From the NCBI RefSeq assembly GCF_021341665.1, contig NZ_JAJTTH010000002.1, positions 62,001 through 126,000 on the forward strand: a DNA stretch of 64,000 nucleotides, read 5' to 3'. Position numbers and translations under genes: made by a program. The notes under the pieces were generated by a model. That model was not told where the DNA came from. It was given only the letters and a program-made list of their open reading frames with translations, and did no database searches. Of the stretch, positions 26,332 through 36,084 are shown piece by piece. How positions within the stretch are numbered: position 1 is the first letter of the stretch; every line of letters starts with the position of its first letter. The stretch is from Pseudomonas sp. Au-Pse12 (GTDB taxonomy: Bacteria; Pseudomonadota; Gammaproteobacteria; Pseudomonadales; Pseudomonadaceae).

Positions 26332-26411
26332 CCAATCCTGATTTCCGCTCAATGCCCTGAAACCTGGGCAACCATCGGCCTCACGCTGCCCTTCCCCCGG
26401 AGACTGCTGCA

Positions 26412-28532
26412 ATGAGTCGCGAAACAGCCCTGCCATCTGTGGAATCCACCTTGCACGGCAACATCCTGGTGCTGACCCTGAATAACCCACCGGTCAATGC
26501 CCTTGGCGTGGAGGTCAGGCGCGGGCTGCTGGCCGCCATCGACAGCGCCACCGACAACCCGGCCGTGGCCGCCATACTGCTGGTCGGAGCAGGCCGCCAC
26601 TTCTGCGGCGGCGCCGACATCCGCGAATTCGGCAAGACGCCCCAGGCCCCGACGCTGCCGGCGGTGGTCAAGCACATCGAGGACAGTCCAAAACCGGTGG
26701 TGGCGGCGATCCAGGGCGTGGCCCTGGGGGGTGGCCTGGAGGTGGCGCTGGCGGCCCACTACCGGCTGGCCCTCGACGGCGCCCGCCTCGGCCTGCCGGA
26801 AGTTCTCCTGGGCCTGCTGCCCGGGGCCGGAGGCACCCAGCGCCTGCCGCGCCTGATCGGCGCGAAGGCCGCGCTGGACCTGATGCTCAGCGGCCGTCAC
26901 GTGAACGCCAGGGAAGCCCTTGAGCTGCAGCTGGTGGATCGCCTGGCGGACGCTGACGATGCCCTGGCGGCCGGCCTGGCCTACACCCGCGAGTTGTTGA
27001 GCAGCCAAGCCGGCGTACGGCGCACCCGGGACGCCCGCGCCCTCGGCGACCAGCCCCTGCAACGCGAACAGATCAACGCCGCCCGCGAGCAGCTCGCGCA
27101 CAAGTCCAAGGGCTTGCTGTCGCCGCACAGCATCATTCGCGCGGTCGAAGCCGCCCTCGACCAGCCCTTCGAACAGGGCCTGCAGGAAGAACGCCGGCTG
27201 TTCCTGGAATGCCTCGACAGCCCGCAGCGGGCCGGGCTGGTACACGCCTTCTTCGCCGAGCGCGAAGTGCTCAAGGCGCCGGAAACCCGCATCGCCCAAC
27301 CGCGTCCCATCGAACAGGTGGCCGTGGTCGGCGGCGGCACCATGGGCGCCGGAATCGCCGTGTCGGCGCTCGACGCCGGCCTGCGGGTGACCATGATCGA
27401 GCGCGATCAGCAGGCCCTGGACCGCGGGCGTGGCAACGTCGAAAAGGTCTACGACGGGCTGATCGAAAAAGGTCGCCTGGATGCGGCAGGCAAGGCCGCG
27501 ACCCTGGCCCGCTTCAGCGCCAGCCTGGATTACCAGGACCTGGCCCAGGCCGACCTGGTGATCGAAGCGGTGTTCGAGGACATGGCCGCCAAGCAAGCGG
27601 TGTTCAAGGAGCTGGACCGGGTGTGCAAACCCGGCGCGGTGCTCGCCAGCAACACCTCCTACCTGGACATCAACGCCATCGCCGACAGCGTCTCGCGGCC
27701 CGCCGATGTGATCGGGCTGCACTTCTTCTCCCCCGCCAACATCATGAAGCTGCTGGAGATCGTGGTCCCGGCCAAGGTCGCCGCGGACGTGGTGGCCACG
27801 GCCTTCGAACTGGCCAGGAAACTGCGCAAGGTGCCGGTGCGCGCCGGCGTCTGCGACGGTTTCATCGGCAACCGGATCCTTGCGGTCTATCGCCAGGCCG
27901 CGGACCACATGATGGAAGACGGCGCCTCGCCCTATCAGATCGACCAGGCCCTGCGCGACTTCGGCTTTCCCATGGGGCCCTTCCAGGTGGCCGACCTGGC
28001 CGGTGGCGACATCGGCTGGGCGACCCGCAAGCGCAAGGCCGCGACCCGTGATCCGGCAGCCCGCTACGTGCAGATTGCCGACCGCCTGTGCGAGCGCGGC
28101 TGGTTCGGGCAGAAAACCGGCCGGGGCTACTACCTCTATGCCCAGGGCCCGCGCAGCGCCAGCCAGGACCCGGAAGTCCTGGCAATCATCGAGGCCGAGC
28201 GGGCCCGGGCCGGCATCACGCCCCGCACCTTCAGCCCCTCGGAAATCCTCCGGCGCTACATGGCGGCGATGATCAACGAAGGCGCCAACGTGGTGCATGA
28301 AGGCATCGCCCTGCGGCCCCTGGACGTGGACATCACCTTTATCCATGGCTATGGCTTCCCGCGCTATCGCGGTGGCCCGCTCAAGTACGCCGACCAGTAC
28401 GGCCTGCCCCAGGTCCTGGCGGACATCCGCGAGTTCGCCGAAGAAGACCCGCGCTTCTGGAAACCCTCGCCCTTGCTGGTGGAACTGGTAGACCGCGGCA
28501 CCGACTTCGACAGCCTCAACCACGCCGACTGA
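26412..28532 (+). CDS. Bifunctional enoyl-CoA hydratase / 3-hydroxyacyl-CoA dehydrogenase (PimF-like)
   Basis: A 706-residue fusion enzyme for the hydration and oxidation steps of beta-oxidation. The crotonase domain fills residues 1-190, with the oxyanion segment [10 protein letters not shown] near 65-74 and the [14 protein letters not shown] helix. A 3-hydroxyacyl-CoA dehydrogenase follows: NAD motif [10 protein letters not shown] near 305, then the C-terminal HCDH domain ([11 protein letters not shown]). The hydratase-first order matches peroxisomal-type enzymes and PimF of Rhodopseudomonas pimelate degradation. It is the first gene of a four-gene operon with thiolase and two acyl-CoA dehydrogenases. 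The dicarboxylate substrate is inferred from this set. Confidence 0.88.
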   Translation: MSRETALPSVESTLHGNILVLTLNNPPVNALGVEVRRGLLAAIDSATDNPAVAAILLVGAGRHFCGGADIREFGKTPQAPTLPAVVKHIEDSPKPVVAAIQGVALGGGLEVALAAHYRLALDGARLGLPEVLLGLLPGAGGTQRLPRLIGAKAALDLMLSGRHVNAREALELQLVDRLADADDALAAGLAYTRELLSSQAGVRRTRDARALGDQPLQREQINAAREQLAHKSKGLLSPHSIIRAVEAALDQPFEQGLQEERRLFLECLDSPQRAGLVHAFFAEREVLKAPETRIAQPRPIEQVAVVGGGTMGAGIAVSALDAGLRVTMIERDQQALDRGRGNVEKVYDGLIEKGRLDAAGKAATLARFSASLDYQDLAQADLVIEAVFEDMAAKQAVFKELDRVCKPGAVLASNTSYLDINAIADSVSRPADVIGLHFFSPANIMKLLEIVVPAKVAADVVATAFELARKLRKVPVRAGVCDGFIGNRILAVYRQAADHMMEDGASPYQIDQALRDFGFPMGPFQVADLAGGDIGWATRKRKAATRDPAARYVQIADRLCERGWFGQKTGRGYYLYAQGPRSASQDPEVLAIIEAERARAGITPRTFSPSEILRRYMAAMINEGANVVHEGIALRPLDVDITFIHGYGFPRYRGGPLKYADQYGLPQVLADIREFAEEDPRFWKPSPLLVELVDRGTDFDSLNHAD

Positions 28533-28561
28533 CCACGCCGACAGACCAAGGAATCCGACCC

Positions 28562-29743
28562 ATGCGCGAAGCCGTAATCGTCGCCACCGCACGCACGCCC
28601 CTGACCAAGGCCCACCGCGGCGAATTCAACATCACCCCCGGCCCGACCCTCGCCGCCTTCGCGGTGCGCGCCGCCGTGGAACGGGCCGGCATCGACCCCG
28701 GGCTGATCGAAGACGCCATCCTCGGCTGCGGCTATGGCGAGGGCACCACCGGGCGCAACGTCGCGCGCCTGGCGGTGGTCCGCGCCGGCCTGCCCATCAG
28801 CATCGCCGGCACCACGGTGAACCGCTTCTGCGCCTCCGGCTTGCAGGCCATTGCCATGGCCGCCGGGCGCATCGTGCTCGACGGAGCCCCCGCGATCATC
28901 GCCGGGGGCGTGGAAAGCATCTCGCAGATCCGCGGTCGCGGCAGCGACGACCCGGACCTCGACCCCTGGCTGTTGCAACACAAGCCGGAACTGTTCCTGC
29001 CGATGATCGAAACCGCGGACATCGTCGCCGCTCGCTACGGCATCAGTCGCGAGGCCCAGGACCGTTTCTCGCTGCACAGCCAGCACAAGACCGAAGCCGC
29101 GCAACAGGCCGGGCGCTACCGCGAGGAAATCATTCCCTGCACCACCCGCATGGCCGTGACCGACAAGCAAACCGGTGAGGTCAGCCAGCACCAGGTCACG
29201 GTGGACGCCGACACGTGCAACCGCCCGGGCAGCACCTATGAAGCGCTGGCCAAGCTGGAACCGGTGCTGGGCCCGCAGCGGTTCATCAGCGCCGGCAACG
29301 CGTCGCAACTGTCCGACGGCGCCTCGGCCTGCGTGCTGATGGAAGCCGGCGCAGCAGCCCGCGCCAACCTGCAGCCGCTGGGCGTGTTCCGTGGCATGGC
29401 GGTGGCCGGGTGCGAACCCGACGAGATGGGCATCGGCCCGGTGTTCGCCGTGCCCAAGCTGCTCGCCCGGCACGGCCTCACGGTGGATGACATCGGCCTC
29501 TGGGAACTCAATGAAGCCTTCGCCTCGCAGGCGCTCTACTGCCAGCAGCGGCTGGGCATCGCCGACGAATGCCTGAACGTCAACGGCGGGGCCATCGCCC
29601 TTGGCCACCCGTTCGGCATGACCGGCGCGCGCCTGGCCGGCCACGTGCTGCTCGAAGGCCGGCGCCGCGGGGTCAAGTACGCCGTGGTGAGCATGTGCAT
29701 TGCCGGCGGCATGGGCGCCGCCGCGCTGTTCGAAATCTATTGA
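28562..29743 (+). CDS. Acetyl-CoA C-acyltransferase (thiolase, PimB-like)
   Basis: A 393-residue thiolase that would cleave 3-ketoacyl-CoA into acetyl-CoA and a shortened acyl-CoA. The nucleophile Cys90 is in NRFCASG, followed by ELNEAFASQ, the [11 protein letters not shown]is motif and CIAGGMGAA with the second catalytic Cys near the C terminus. It begins 29 bases after the hydratase/dehydrogenase gene and ends 10 bases before the first acyl-CoA dehydrogenase, so it is within one operon. The length and motifs fit the degradative rather than biosynthetic class; chain-length preference is unknown. Confidence 0.9.
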   Translation: MREAVIVATARTPLTKAHRGEFNITPGPTLAAFAVRAAVERAGIDPGLIEDAILGCGYGEGTTGRNVARLAVVRAGLPISIAGTTVNRFCASGLQAIAMAAGRIVLDGAPAIIAGGVESISQIRGRGSDDPDLDPWLLQHKPELFLPMIETADIVAARYGISREAQDRFSLHSQHKTEAAQQAGRYREEIIPCTTRMAVTDKQTGEVSQHQVTVDADTCNRPGSTYEALAKLEPVLGPQRFISAGNASQLSDGASACVLMEAGAAARANLQPLGVFRGMAVAGCEPDEMGIGPVFAVPKLLARHGLTVDDIGLWELNEAFASQALYCQQRLGIADECLNVNGGAIALGHPFGMTGARLAGHVLLEGRRRGVKYAVVSMCIAGGMGAAALFEIY

Positions 29744-29753
29744 GGACGCCGAC

Positions 29754-30941
29754 ATGGACCTGAGTTTTACCGCACAAGAAGAAGCCTTCCGCGAGCAGGT
29801 GCAGGCCTTCCTCGCCGAACACTTGCCCAGCGAACTGAGTGACAGGGTGGCCAATGGCGAACGCCTGTCCAAGGCCGACATGCAGCACTGGCACTCGATC
29901 CTCAATGCCCGCGGCTGGCTGGCCAACCATTGGCCCGAGGCCTTTGGCGGACCGGGCTGGAGCGCCGTGGAAAAATTCATCTTCGAGCTCGAATGCGGCC
30001 TGGCCAACGCGCCGCGCATCGTCCCGTTCGGGGTCAACATGCTGGGGCCGGTGCTGATCAAGTACGGCACCGCGCAGCAGCAGGACTACTGGCTGCCACG
30101 CATCCTCGACGGCCGCCACTGGTGGTGCCAGGGCTATTCGGAACCCGGAGCCGGCTCGGACCTGGCGGCCGTCAAGACCACGGCCGTGCGCGATGGCGAG
30201 CACTACGTGGTCAACGGCCAGAAGACCTGGACCACCCTGGGCCAGCACGCCAACATGATTTTCTGCCTGGTGCGCACCGACCGCGAGGCCAAGCCCCAGG
30301 AAGGCATCAGCTTCCTGCTGATCGACATGGCCAGCCCCGGGGTCGAGGTGCGGCCGATCATCACCCTGGAAGGCGACCACGAGATCAACGAGGTGTTCTT
30401 CACCGACGTGCGGGTGCCGGTGGCCAACCTGGTGGGCGAGGAGAACAAGGGCTGGACCTGCGCCAAGTACCTGCTGACCTACGAGCGCACCAACATTGCC
30501 GGGGTTGGCCTGTCCATGGCCGCGCTGCAGCGCCTCAGGCACGTGGCCGCGCAGCGCACCCGCAACGGCCGGCCGCTGCTGGAGGACGCGCAATTCGCCG
30601 CGCGCCTGGCCCGGGTCGAGATCGATCTTGCGAACATGAAGACCACCAACCTGCGGGTGATCGCGGCCGTGGCCGGCGGCGGTGTCCCCGGCGCGGAAAG
30701 CTCGATGCTGAAGATCTGCGGCACGGAAATCCGCCAGGAACTCACCGCCCTGCTGCGCCGGGCCATGGGCCCCGCCGCCCGGGTCATGCTGGCGGAGGAC
30801 GCCGCCGGGGCCATGGACCTGGGCCCGGCTTTTGCCAGCAGCGCGGCGGCGCAGTACTTCAACAATCGCAAGCTGTCGATCTTCGGCGGCTCCAATGAAA
30901 TCCAGAAAAACATCATTTCGAAAATGATTCTCGGGCTCTGA
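29754..30941 (+). CDS. Acyl-CoA dehydrogenase, large subunit type (PimC-like)
   Basis: A 395-residue FAD-dependent acyl-CoA dehydrogenase. The blocks WWCQGYSEPGAGSDLA, NGQKTWTTL, and the C-terminal YFNNRKLSIFGGSNEIQ are the pattern of the pimeloyl-CoA dehydrogenase large subunit (PimC). It would introduce the trans-2 double bond in the first step of beta-oxidation. It is followed 10 bases later by a divergent second dehydrogenase, an arrangement seen in heterodimeric enzymes. The ATG at 29754, after GAGGACG, is the family start; earlier in-frame codons lie in the thiolase gene. Confidence 0.87.
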   Translation: MDLSFTAQEEAFREQVQAFLAEHLPSELSDRVANGERLSKADMQHWHSILNARGWLANHWPEAFGGPGWSAVEKFIFELECGLANAPRIVPFGVNMLGPVLIKYGTAQQQDYWLPRILDGRHWWCQGYSEPGAGSDLAAVKTTAVRDGEHYVVNGQKTWTTLGQHANMIFCLVRTDREAKPQEGISFLLIDMASPGVEVRPIITLEGDHEINEVFFTDVRVPVANLVGEENKGWTCAKYLLTYERTNIAGVGLSMAALQRLRHVAAQRTRNGRPLLEDAQFAARLARVEIDLANMKTTNLRVIAAVAGGGVPGAESSMLKICGTEIRQELTALLRRAMGPAARVMLAEDAAGAMDLGPAFASSAAAQYFNNRKLSIFGGSNEIQKNIISKMILGL

Positions 30942-30951
30942 GGGGGCGCAC

Positions 30952-32094
30952 ATGAATTTCGAATACAGCGCGGAACAGCGCATGCTCGGCGACAGCCTGA
31001 ACCGCTTTATCGCCCAGCAGTACAACCTGGAAAAGCGCCAGCAGAGCCTGCACTCGGAACAGGGGTTCAACCCCGAGATCTGGCGCCAGCTGGCGGACCT
31101 GGGGGTGATCGGCGCCCTGTTCAGCGAAGCCGACGGCGGCTACGGCGGCAGCGGCTTCGACCTGGCCCTGGTCTTCGAGGCCATCGGCCGCGGGCTGCTG
31201 GTGGAACCACTGCTGGGCAGTGCGGTGCTGGCCGGCGACGCCATCGCTGGCGCCGGCACCGAGGCGCAGAAAGTCGAGCTGGCGGACATCATCGACGGCA
31301 GCCTGATCGCCGCCCTGGCCCATGACGAACCCGATAGCCACTACGAACTCAACCGGGTCGCCTGCCGCGCCGAGGCACATGCCGATGGCTGGCGCCTGGA
31401 CGGCCTCAAGAGCCTGGTCCTGCACGGCGAGCAGGCCGGCCTGCTGGTGGTCTCGGCGCGCACCGCCGGGGCCGTCGACGACAGCCTGGGGATTTCGCTG
31501 TTCCTGGTACCGACGGACACCCCGGGGCTGCACATCCAGGGCTGCGCCACCCTCGACAGCGGCCCCGTTGCCCAGGTGCGCCTGGACCAGGTGATCCTGC
31601 CGGGCTATGCCCTGCTGGGTGGCCTGCACCAGGGGTACGCGCCCCTGGAGCGGGCGATTGGCCGGGGCGTGCTGGCGCTCTGCGCGGAAGCCCTGGGCGC
31701 CATGGAGGCGGCCAAGCTGGCGACCCTGGACTACCTGCGTACCCGTCAGCAGTTCGGCCGCCCGATTGGCAGCTTCCAGGCGCTGCAGCATCGCATGGCG
31801 GTGTTGCTGCTGGAGATCGAACAGGCGCGTTCGGCGGTGATCAACGCCGCAGCGGCCCTGGACAGCGATCGCCTGAACCGCGAGCGCGCGCTGTCGGCGG
31901 CCAAGGTCAGCATCGGCCGGATCGGCACCCTGGTGGCCGAGGAATGCATCCAGTTGCACGGCGGTATCGGCATGACCTGGGAACTGCCGCTGGCCCATTA
32001 CGCCAAGCGGCTGGTGATGATCGACCATCAGTTGGGGGACGAAGATCACCACCTGCAACGCTACATCGCCCTCGGCCAACCACCCGCGCCATGA
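30952..32094 (+). CDS. Acyl-CoA dehydrogenase, small subunit type (PimD-like)
   Basis: A 380-residue acyl-CoA dehydrogenase paralogue. It opens MNFEYSAEQRMLGDSLNR, the style of the pimeloyl-CoA dehydrogenase small subunit (PimD), and keeps the RTRQQFGRPIGSFQALQHR and LHGGIGMTWE blocks of the family. In PimC/PimD-like systems the two subunits form one enzyme for dicarboxyl-CoA esters. It is the last gene of the operon core; GGGGGC precedes its ATG. The heterodimer is inferred from order and from the two distinct family branches. Confidence 0.87.
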   Translation: MNFEYSAEQRMLGDSLNRFIAQQYNLEKRQQSLHSEQGFNPEIWRQLADLGVIGALFSEADGGYGGSGFDLALVFEAIGRGLLVEPLLGSAVLAGDAIAGAGTEAQKVELADIIDGSLIAALAHDEPDSHYELNRVACRAEAHADGWRLDGLKSLVLHGEQAGLLVVSARTAGAVDDSLGISLFLVPTDTPGLHIQGCATLDSGPVAQVRLDQVILPGYALLGGLHQGYAPLERAIGRGVLALCAEALGAMEAAKLATLDYLRTRQQFGRPIGSFQALQHRMAVLLLEIEQARSAVINAAAALDSDRLNRERALSAAKVSIGRIGTLVAEECIQLHGGIGMTWELPLAHYAKRLVMIDHQLGDEDHHLQRYIALGQPPAP

Positions 32095-32196
32095 AACACA
32101 CGCACCGGCGGCCAGCCGACCCTGCCACAACGGCAGCAGGTGTCGCCGCCTTTCTTGCCCGACGCGCAGCGGGCTGCCCGACGCTGCGCGAACCCC

Positions 32197-32234
32197 CTCG
32201 CTGAACTCCTCTCGCTGAACTCCTCTCGCTGAAC
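32197..32234. repeat. 14-bp tandem repeat between the dehydrogenase and porin genes
   Basis: CTCGCTGAACTCCT is repeated 2.7 times without mismatch (32197-32210, 32211-32224, 32225-32234). It lies in the 266-base gap before the OprD gene, a place where copy number could change by slippage. Confidence 0.8.
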
Positions 32235-32245
32235 CTAAGCCTCGC

Positions 32246-32264
32246 CGGGGGCTGCATGCCCCCG
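32246..32264 (+). terminator. Hairpin before the porin gene
   Basis: CGGGGGC (32246-32252) and GCCCCCG (32258-32264) pair around a 5-base loop after the dehydrogenase operon. No U-run follows, so it may only partly reduce read-through into the porin gene. Confidence 0.4.
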
Positions 32265-32360
32265 CGCCAGGCCCGGTGGCGAGTGGTGTTTTTCCCGCGC
32301 CGCTGCAACAGCGGCGCGACCCAGGTTTGCCTCACTATAAAAACAAGACCGGTGAATACC

Positions 32361-33614
32361 ATGCGTCCAACTTCCAACCCTTGCCTGCCCCTGTCCATCC
32401 TGATGGGTGGCTGTGTGCTGCCACCGCTGTGCCAAGCGCAATTGATCGACGACAGCCAGCTGACCCTGGGTGCCCGCAACTTCTACATGAACCGCGATTT
32501 CCATGGCGACCGCCCGCCCCAGAACAAATCCGAGGAATGGGCGCAGGGCTTTGTCCTGCGCTACCAGTCAGGCTTTACCGAGGGCAGCGTCGGCTTCGGG
32601 CTCGATGGGCTCGGCGTGCTGGGCATCAAGCTCGACTCTGGCAGCGGCACCACCCATACCGGCGCGCTGCTGGTCGATCGCAATGGCGATGTGGCCGACC
32701 AGTACGGCTCCTTCGGCGTCACCGCCAAGGCCAGGATCGCCCGGAGCCTGTTGAGCATCGGCACCCACGAGCCCTTGCTGCCGGTGGCCTTTCGCAACGA
32801 CACCCGCCTGTTGCCACAGACCTTCAACGGCACGCAATGGGTGTCCAACGACGTCAAGGACCTGACCCTGACCCTCGGCCGTTTCGACAGCGTGCGCCTG
32901 CGCAACTCCACGGATCAGGAAGACCTGCAGATGTCGGCCCTGGACCGCAACGGCCGGCAGGTCGCGGGGCGGGTCGCCAGTGACCGCTTCAACTACAGCG
33001 GCGCCAGCTACAGCATTCGCCCGACGCTCAAGGCCAGCTACTTCTACGCCGAACTGCAGGACAACTACCGCCAGCACTACGCCAACCTGACCCACACCGC
33101 GCCCCTGGGCCTGGGCTTCTCGCTGAAGTCCGAAGTGCGCTACTTCGACAGCTCCGGCCTGGGCCGGGCCCAGGTCGACAACCGCAACCTGGGGCTGATG
33201 GAAACCCTGAGCCATGGCGGTCATGCCCTGAGCTTCATCTATCAGGACCAGAGCGGCCGCAGCGGCATGCCCTTTATCAGCGGCACCGACCCCTACGGTT
33301 TCAACACCTCGACCTACAAGTCCTTCATCCACGCGGGCGAGGACTCCTGGCAGTTGCGCTACCGCTATGACTTCACCACCCAGGGCCTGCCCGGCCTGAG
33401 CCTGATGAGCCGCTACGTGCGCAGCAATGAATTCAGGATCGGCCAGCAGCAGGCCCGGGAACAGGAACTGGACACCGATCTGGCCTACGTGATCCAGAGC
33501 GGCCCGTTCAAGGACCTGGGGCTGCGCTGGCGCAACGTGGTGTATCGCGCCAACTTCGCCGCCAATGTCGACGAGAACCGGCTGATCCTCGATTACAGCC
33601 ACAGGTTCTGGTAG
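32361..33614 (+). CDS. OprD-family outer-membrane porin
   Basis: A 417-residue porin with a signal peptide ending near LCQAQ. The N-terminal block IDDSQLTLGARNFYMNRDF, the SGFTEGSVGFGLD segment and many amphipathic strands ending in YSHRFW define the OprD/OccD-OccK family of 18-strand substrate-specific channels in Pseudomonas. These import small organic acids and basic amino acids. Its place behind the beta-oxidation operon suggests it takes up the acid that the pathway degrades. The ATG at 32361 is the first codon of the signal peptide; the longer open frame upstream is not family-like. Confidence 0.9.
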   Translation: MRPTSNPCLPLSILMGGCVLPPLCQAQLIDDSQLTLGARNFYMNRDFHGDRPPQNKSEEWAQGFVLRYQSGFTEGSVGFGLDGLGVLGIKLDSGSGTTHTGALLVDRNGDVADQYGSFGVTAKARIARSLLSIGTHEPLLPVAFRNDTRLLPQTFNGTQWVSNDVKDLTLTLGRFDSVRLRNSTDQEDLQMSALDRNGRQVAGRVASDRFNYSGASYSIRPTLKASYFYAELQDNYRQHYANLTHTAPLGLGFSLKSEVRYFDSSGLGRAQVDNRNLGLMETLSHGGHALSFIYQDQSGRSGMPFISGTDPYGFNTSTYKSFIHAGEDSWQLRYRYDFTTQGLPGLSLMSRYVRSNEFRIGQQQAREQELDTDLAYVIQSGPFKDLGLRWRNVVYRANFAANVDENRLILDYSHRFW

Positions 33615-33634
33615 GTCGCAGGCCGGCCCAAAAC

Positions 33635-33662
33635 GACGCTGCCGGCATCGGCCGGCAGCGTC
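33635..33662. terminator. Bidirectional terminator between porin and flavin oxidoreductase genes
   Basis: Perfect 12-base arms (33635-33646 and 33651-33662) around a 4-base loop, placed between convergent genes. On the minus strand the stem is followed by GTTTTGG, so it works best for the oxidoreductase transcript. Confidence 0.75.
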
Positions 33663-33679
33663 AATGCGCGCATGGCGCT

Positions 33680-34648
33680 TCACCCAAGCCGGCAGCGCAT
33701 TTCCTGGCAGGCCGCCTGGTATTCCCTGGCCAGGCGCGCCACCAGTTCCCCGGCGGGCGCTACCGCGTCCAGCACGCCGATGCCCTGGCCACAGCCCCAG
33801 ATGTCCTTCCAGGCCTTGGGTTTTTGCCGCTCGGCGCCGAAGTTCATCTGCGAGGGATCGCTGCTGGGCAGGTCGTCGGGGTCCAGCCCCGCGGCCACCA
33901 GCGAAGCCTTCAAGTAGTTGCCATGCACCCCGGTGATCAGGTTGGTGTAGACGATATCCTCGGCCGCCGACTGGCTGATCATCTGCTTGTAGCCCGCCAA
34001 CGCATTGGCCTCTTCGGTGGCAATGAACGCAGAGCCGACATAGGCCAGGTCCGCCCCCAGGGCCTGGGCCGCCAGGATCGAACGCCCGCAGGCAATGGCC
34101 CCGGACAGCAGCAGCGGGCCATCAAACCACTGGCGGATTTCCTGCACCAGGGCAAACGGCGACTGGGTGCCGGCGTGCCCTCCAGCGCCGGCCGCCACCG
34201 CGATCAGGCCATCGGCGCCCTTGTCGATGGCCTTGCGCGCGAAGCGGTTGTTGATCACGTCGTGCAGCACGATACCGCCGTAGCTGTGCACCGCCTGGTT
34301 GATCTCGGGCCGCGCGCCCAGCGAGGTGATGATGATCGGCACCTTGTGCTCCACGCACACCGCCATGTCCTGCTCCAGCCGCTCATTGGAGCGATGGACG
34401 ATCTGGTTCACCGCAAAGGGCGCCGCCGGCCGCTCCGGGTGCAGCCGGTCGTGTTCGGCCAGGGCCTGGGTGATCTGTTCGATCCACTGCGAAAGGCGCT
34501 CGGCGGGCCGCGCATTGAGGGCCGGGAACGAACCGACGATGCCCGCCTTGCACTGGGCGATCACCAGTTCGGGGGTGGAAATGATGAACAACGGCGCGGC
34601 CACCACCGGCAGGCGCAAACGCTGGGTAAGGATCTCGGGCAGGCTCAT
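33680..34648 (-). CDS. FMN-dependent oxidoreductase, nitronate monooxygenase family
   Basis: A 322-residue TIM-barrel flavoprotein. The signature AAGAGGHAGTQ contains the His used as catalytic base in nitronate monooxygenases, and the opening PVVAAPLFIISTPELV is typical. Related enzymes also include enoyl reductases and uncharacterised NAD(P)H:flavin oxidoreductases. It is the third gene of the CoA ligase-MFS-oxidoreductase unit, 32 bases after the MFS gene, so it may act on an acyl-CoA or on a nitro/propionate-3-nitronate compound; I cannot say which. Confidence 0.82.
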   Translation of the reverse strand: MSLPEILTQRLRLPVVAAPLFIISTPELVIAQCKAGIVGSFPALNARPAERLSQWIEQITQALAEHDRLHPERPAAPFAVNQIVHRSNERLEQDMAVCVEHKVPIIITSLGARPEINQAVHSYGGIVLHDVINNRFARKAIDKGADGLIAVAAGAGGHAGTQSPFALVQEIRQWFDGPLLLSGAIACGRSILAAQALGADLAYVGSAFIATEEANALAGYKQMISQSAAEDIVYTNLITGVHGNYLKASLVAAGLDPDDLPSSDPSQMNFGAERQKPKAWKDIWGCGQGIGVLDAVAPAGELVARLAREYQAACQEMRCRLG

Positions 34649-34680
34649 GCGCTGGCTCCTGGGTCATTGACGATGGGGGT

Positions 34681-36036
34681 TCATGATTCGGCCAGGGCCG
34701 CCATGGCTCGCGGGGCTTTGGCGGTACGCGTGGCAATCAGCACCAGCGCGCCGGCCAGCAGGTACATCAGGATCCCCAGGTACATGCTGGAGACATGCCC
34801 GCCGGTGTGGCTGTTGATCACCCCGTTGAGCCAGGGCGTAACGGCCGGCCCGAGGTTGCCCAGGCTGCTGATGAAGGCAATGCCCCCGGCGGTGGCCGCC
34901 ACCGACAGGTACTCGCTGACCAGGGCGAAGAACAGCGGCGTACCGGCCTTGATTCCTATGTAGGCGACGCACAGGGCCGCCACCGACATCAGCAGATGGC
35001 CGTTGAGCACGGTGATGATCGCCAGGCCGAACACCGCAACCGCCATGCAGCCGACGAAGTGCCAGCGGCGCTCGCGCTGCTTGTCCGAGTGCCAGCCGAT
35101 CAGCACCATGCCGCCGATGCCAACGATGTTCGGCACGGCGGTGATCAGGCCCACGAGCAGCAGGTCCTGGGTGCCCCAGCCCTGGATCAGGCTCGGCATC
35201 CAGAACACCAGCATGTAAGTGGCGCCCAGGAACATGAAATAGGCCAGGGACAGCAGGTAGATCCTGGGGTCGCGAAACATCTGCGCCAGGCTGTCCTGGG
35301 ACTTGTGACGGGCGTTCTGCTGGTCCGCGGTCATGTCCTGGTCGAGCAGTTGTTTTTCCCGAGGGCTGAGCCACCGGGCGTGCTCGGGGGCATCCTGCAG
35401 GTAGAAAAACGCCGCCAGCCCCAGCACGCTGGCTGGCAAGCCCTGGATCAGGAACATCCACTGCCAGCCGTGCAGGCCGGCCATGCCGTTGAGGTACTTG
35501 AGGATGCTGCCCGAGACCGGTCCGGCGATCAGGCCCGCGACCGCGGCGGCGGTCATGAAGATGGCGATCACCTGCCCTCGGCGCGGCGCAGGAAACCAGT
35601 AGGTGAAGTACAGGATCACCCCCGGAAAGAACCCCGCCTCGAAGGCCCCCAACAGAAAGCGCAGGGTGTAGAACTGCAACGGCGTGGCAACGAACATCAT
35701 CGCCGCGGCCACCAGCCCCCAGCAGAACATGATGCGCAGCAGGGTCTTGCGCACGCCGCTGCGCTTGAGCATGAGGTTGCTGGGCACTTCGAAGAGGAAG
35801 TAGCCAATGAAGAAGATTCCGGCGCCCAAGCCATAGACCGCGTCGCCGAAGGGCAGCGTCTGTTTCATCTGCAATTGCGCGTAGCCGATATTGACCCGGT
35901 CGAGGAAGGCCACCATGTAGCAGAGCATCAGCAGCGGCAGCAGGCGCCAGCGAATCTTCGCGTACAGCGCATCGAGCTGCCGGGCGGGGTCGGGAAAAAC
36001 ATGCGGACCTGGGACAGTTATTATTTTTGTAGTCAT
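34681..36036 (-). CDS. MFS transporter, anion:cation symporter family
   Basis: A 451-residue membrane protein with twelve hydrophobic helices. The blocks LDRVNIGYAQL, YGLGAGIFFIGYFLFEVPSN and HGWQWMFLIQGLPA are the signature of the ACS family (phthalate, tartrate, glucarate and related organic anion importers). It would move the substrate of the cluster across the inner membrane. It sits between the CoA ligase gene (gap 48 bases) and the flavin oxidoreductase gene. It also provides the intact template against which the deletion in the MFS gene at 22354-23491 can be seen. Confidence 0.9.
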   Translation of the reverse strand: MTTKIITVPGPHVFPDPARQLDALYAKIRWRLLPLLMLCYMVAFLDRVNIGYAQLQMKQTLPFGDAVYGLGAGIFFIGYFLFEVPSNLMLKRSGVRKTLLRIMFCWGLVAAAMMFVATPLQFYTLRFLLGAFEAGFFPGVILYFTYWFPAPRRGQVIAIFMTAAAVAGLIAGPVSGSILKYLNGMAGLHGWQWMFLIQGLPASVLGLAAFFYLQDAPEHARWLSPREKQLLDQDMTADQQNARHKSQDSLAQMFRDPRIYLLSLAYFMFLGATYMLVFWMPSLIQGWGTQDLLLVGLITAVPNIVGIGGMVLIGWHSDKQRERRWHFVGCMAVAVFGLAIITVLNGHLLMSVAALCVAYIGIKAGTPLFFALVSEYLSVAATAGGIAFISSLGNLGPAVTPWLNGVINSHTGGHVSSMYLGILMYLLAGALVLIATRTAKAPRAMAALAES

Positions 36037-36084
36037 TGTCGCCTCCGGCGGAGTCGGTGGTTACTGCATCGTGGGAATCGCTGA

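Noticed and set aside
26349..28592. A 747-codon open frame antisense to the hydratase/dehydrogenase gene, and similar long frames at 1470-2843 (+) and 12881-15268 (+)
   Set aside because: High-GC coding DNA often leaves the opposite strand open. These frames have skewed composition, no family signature and lie fully over clear genes.
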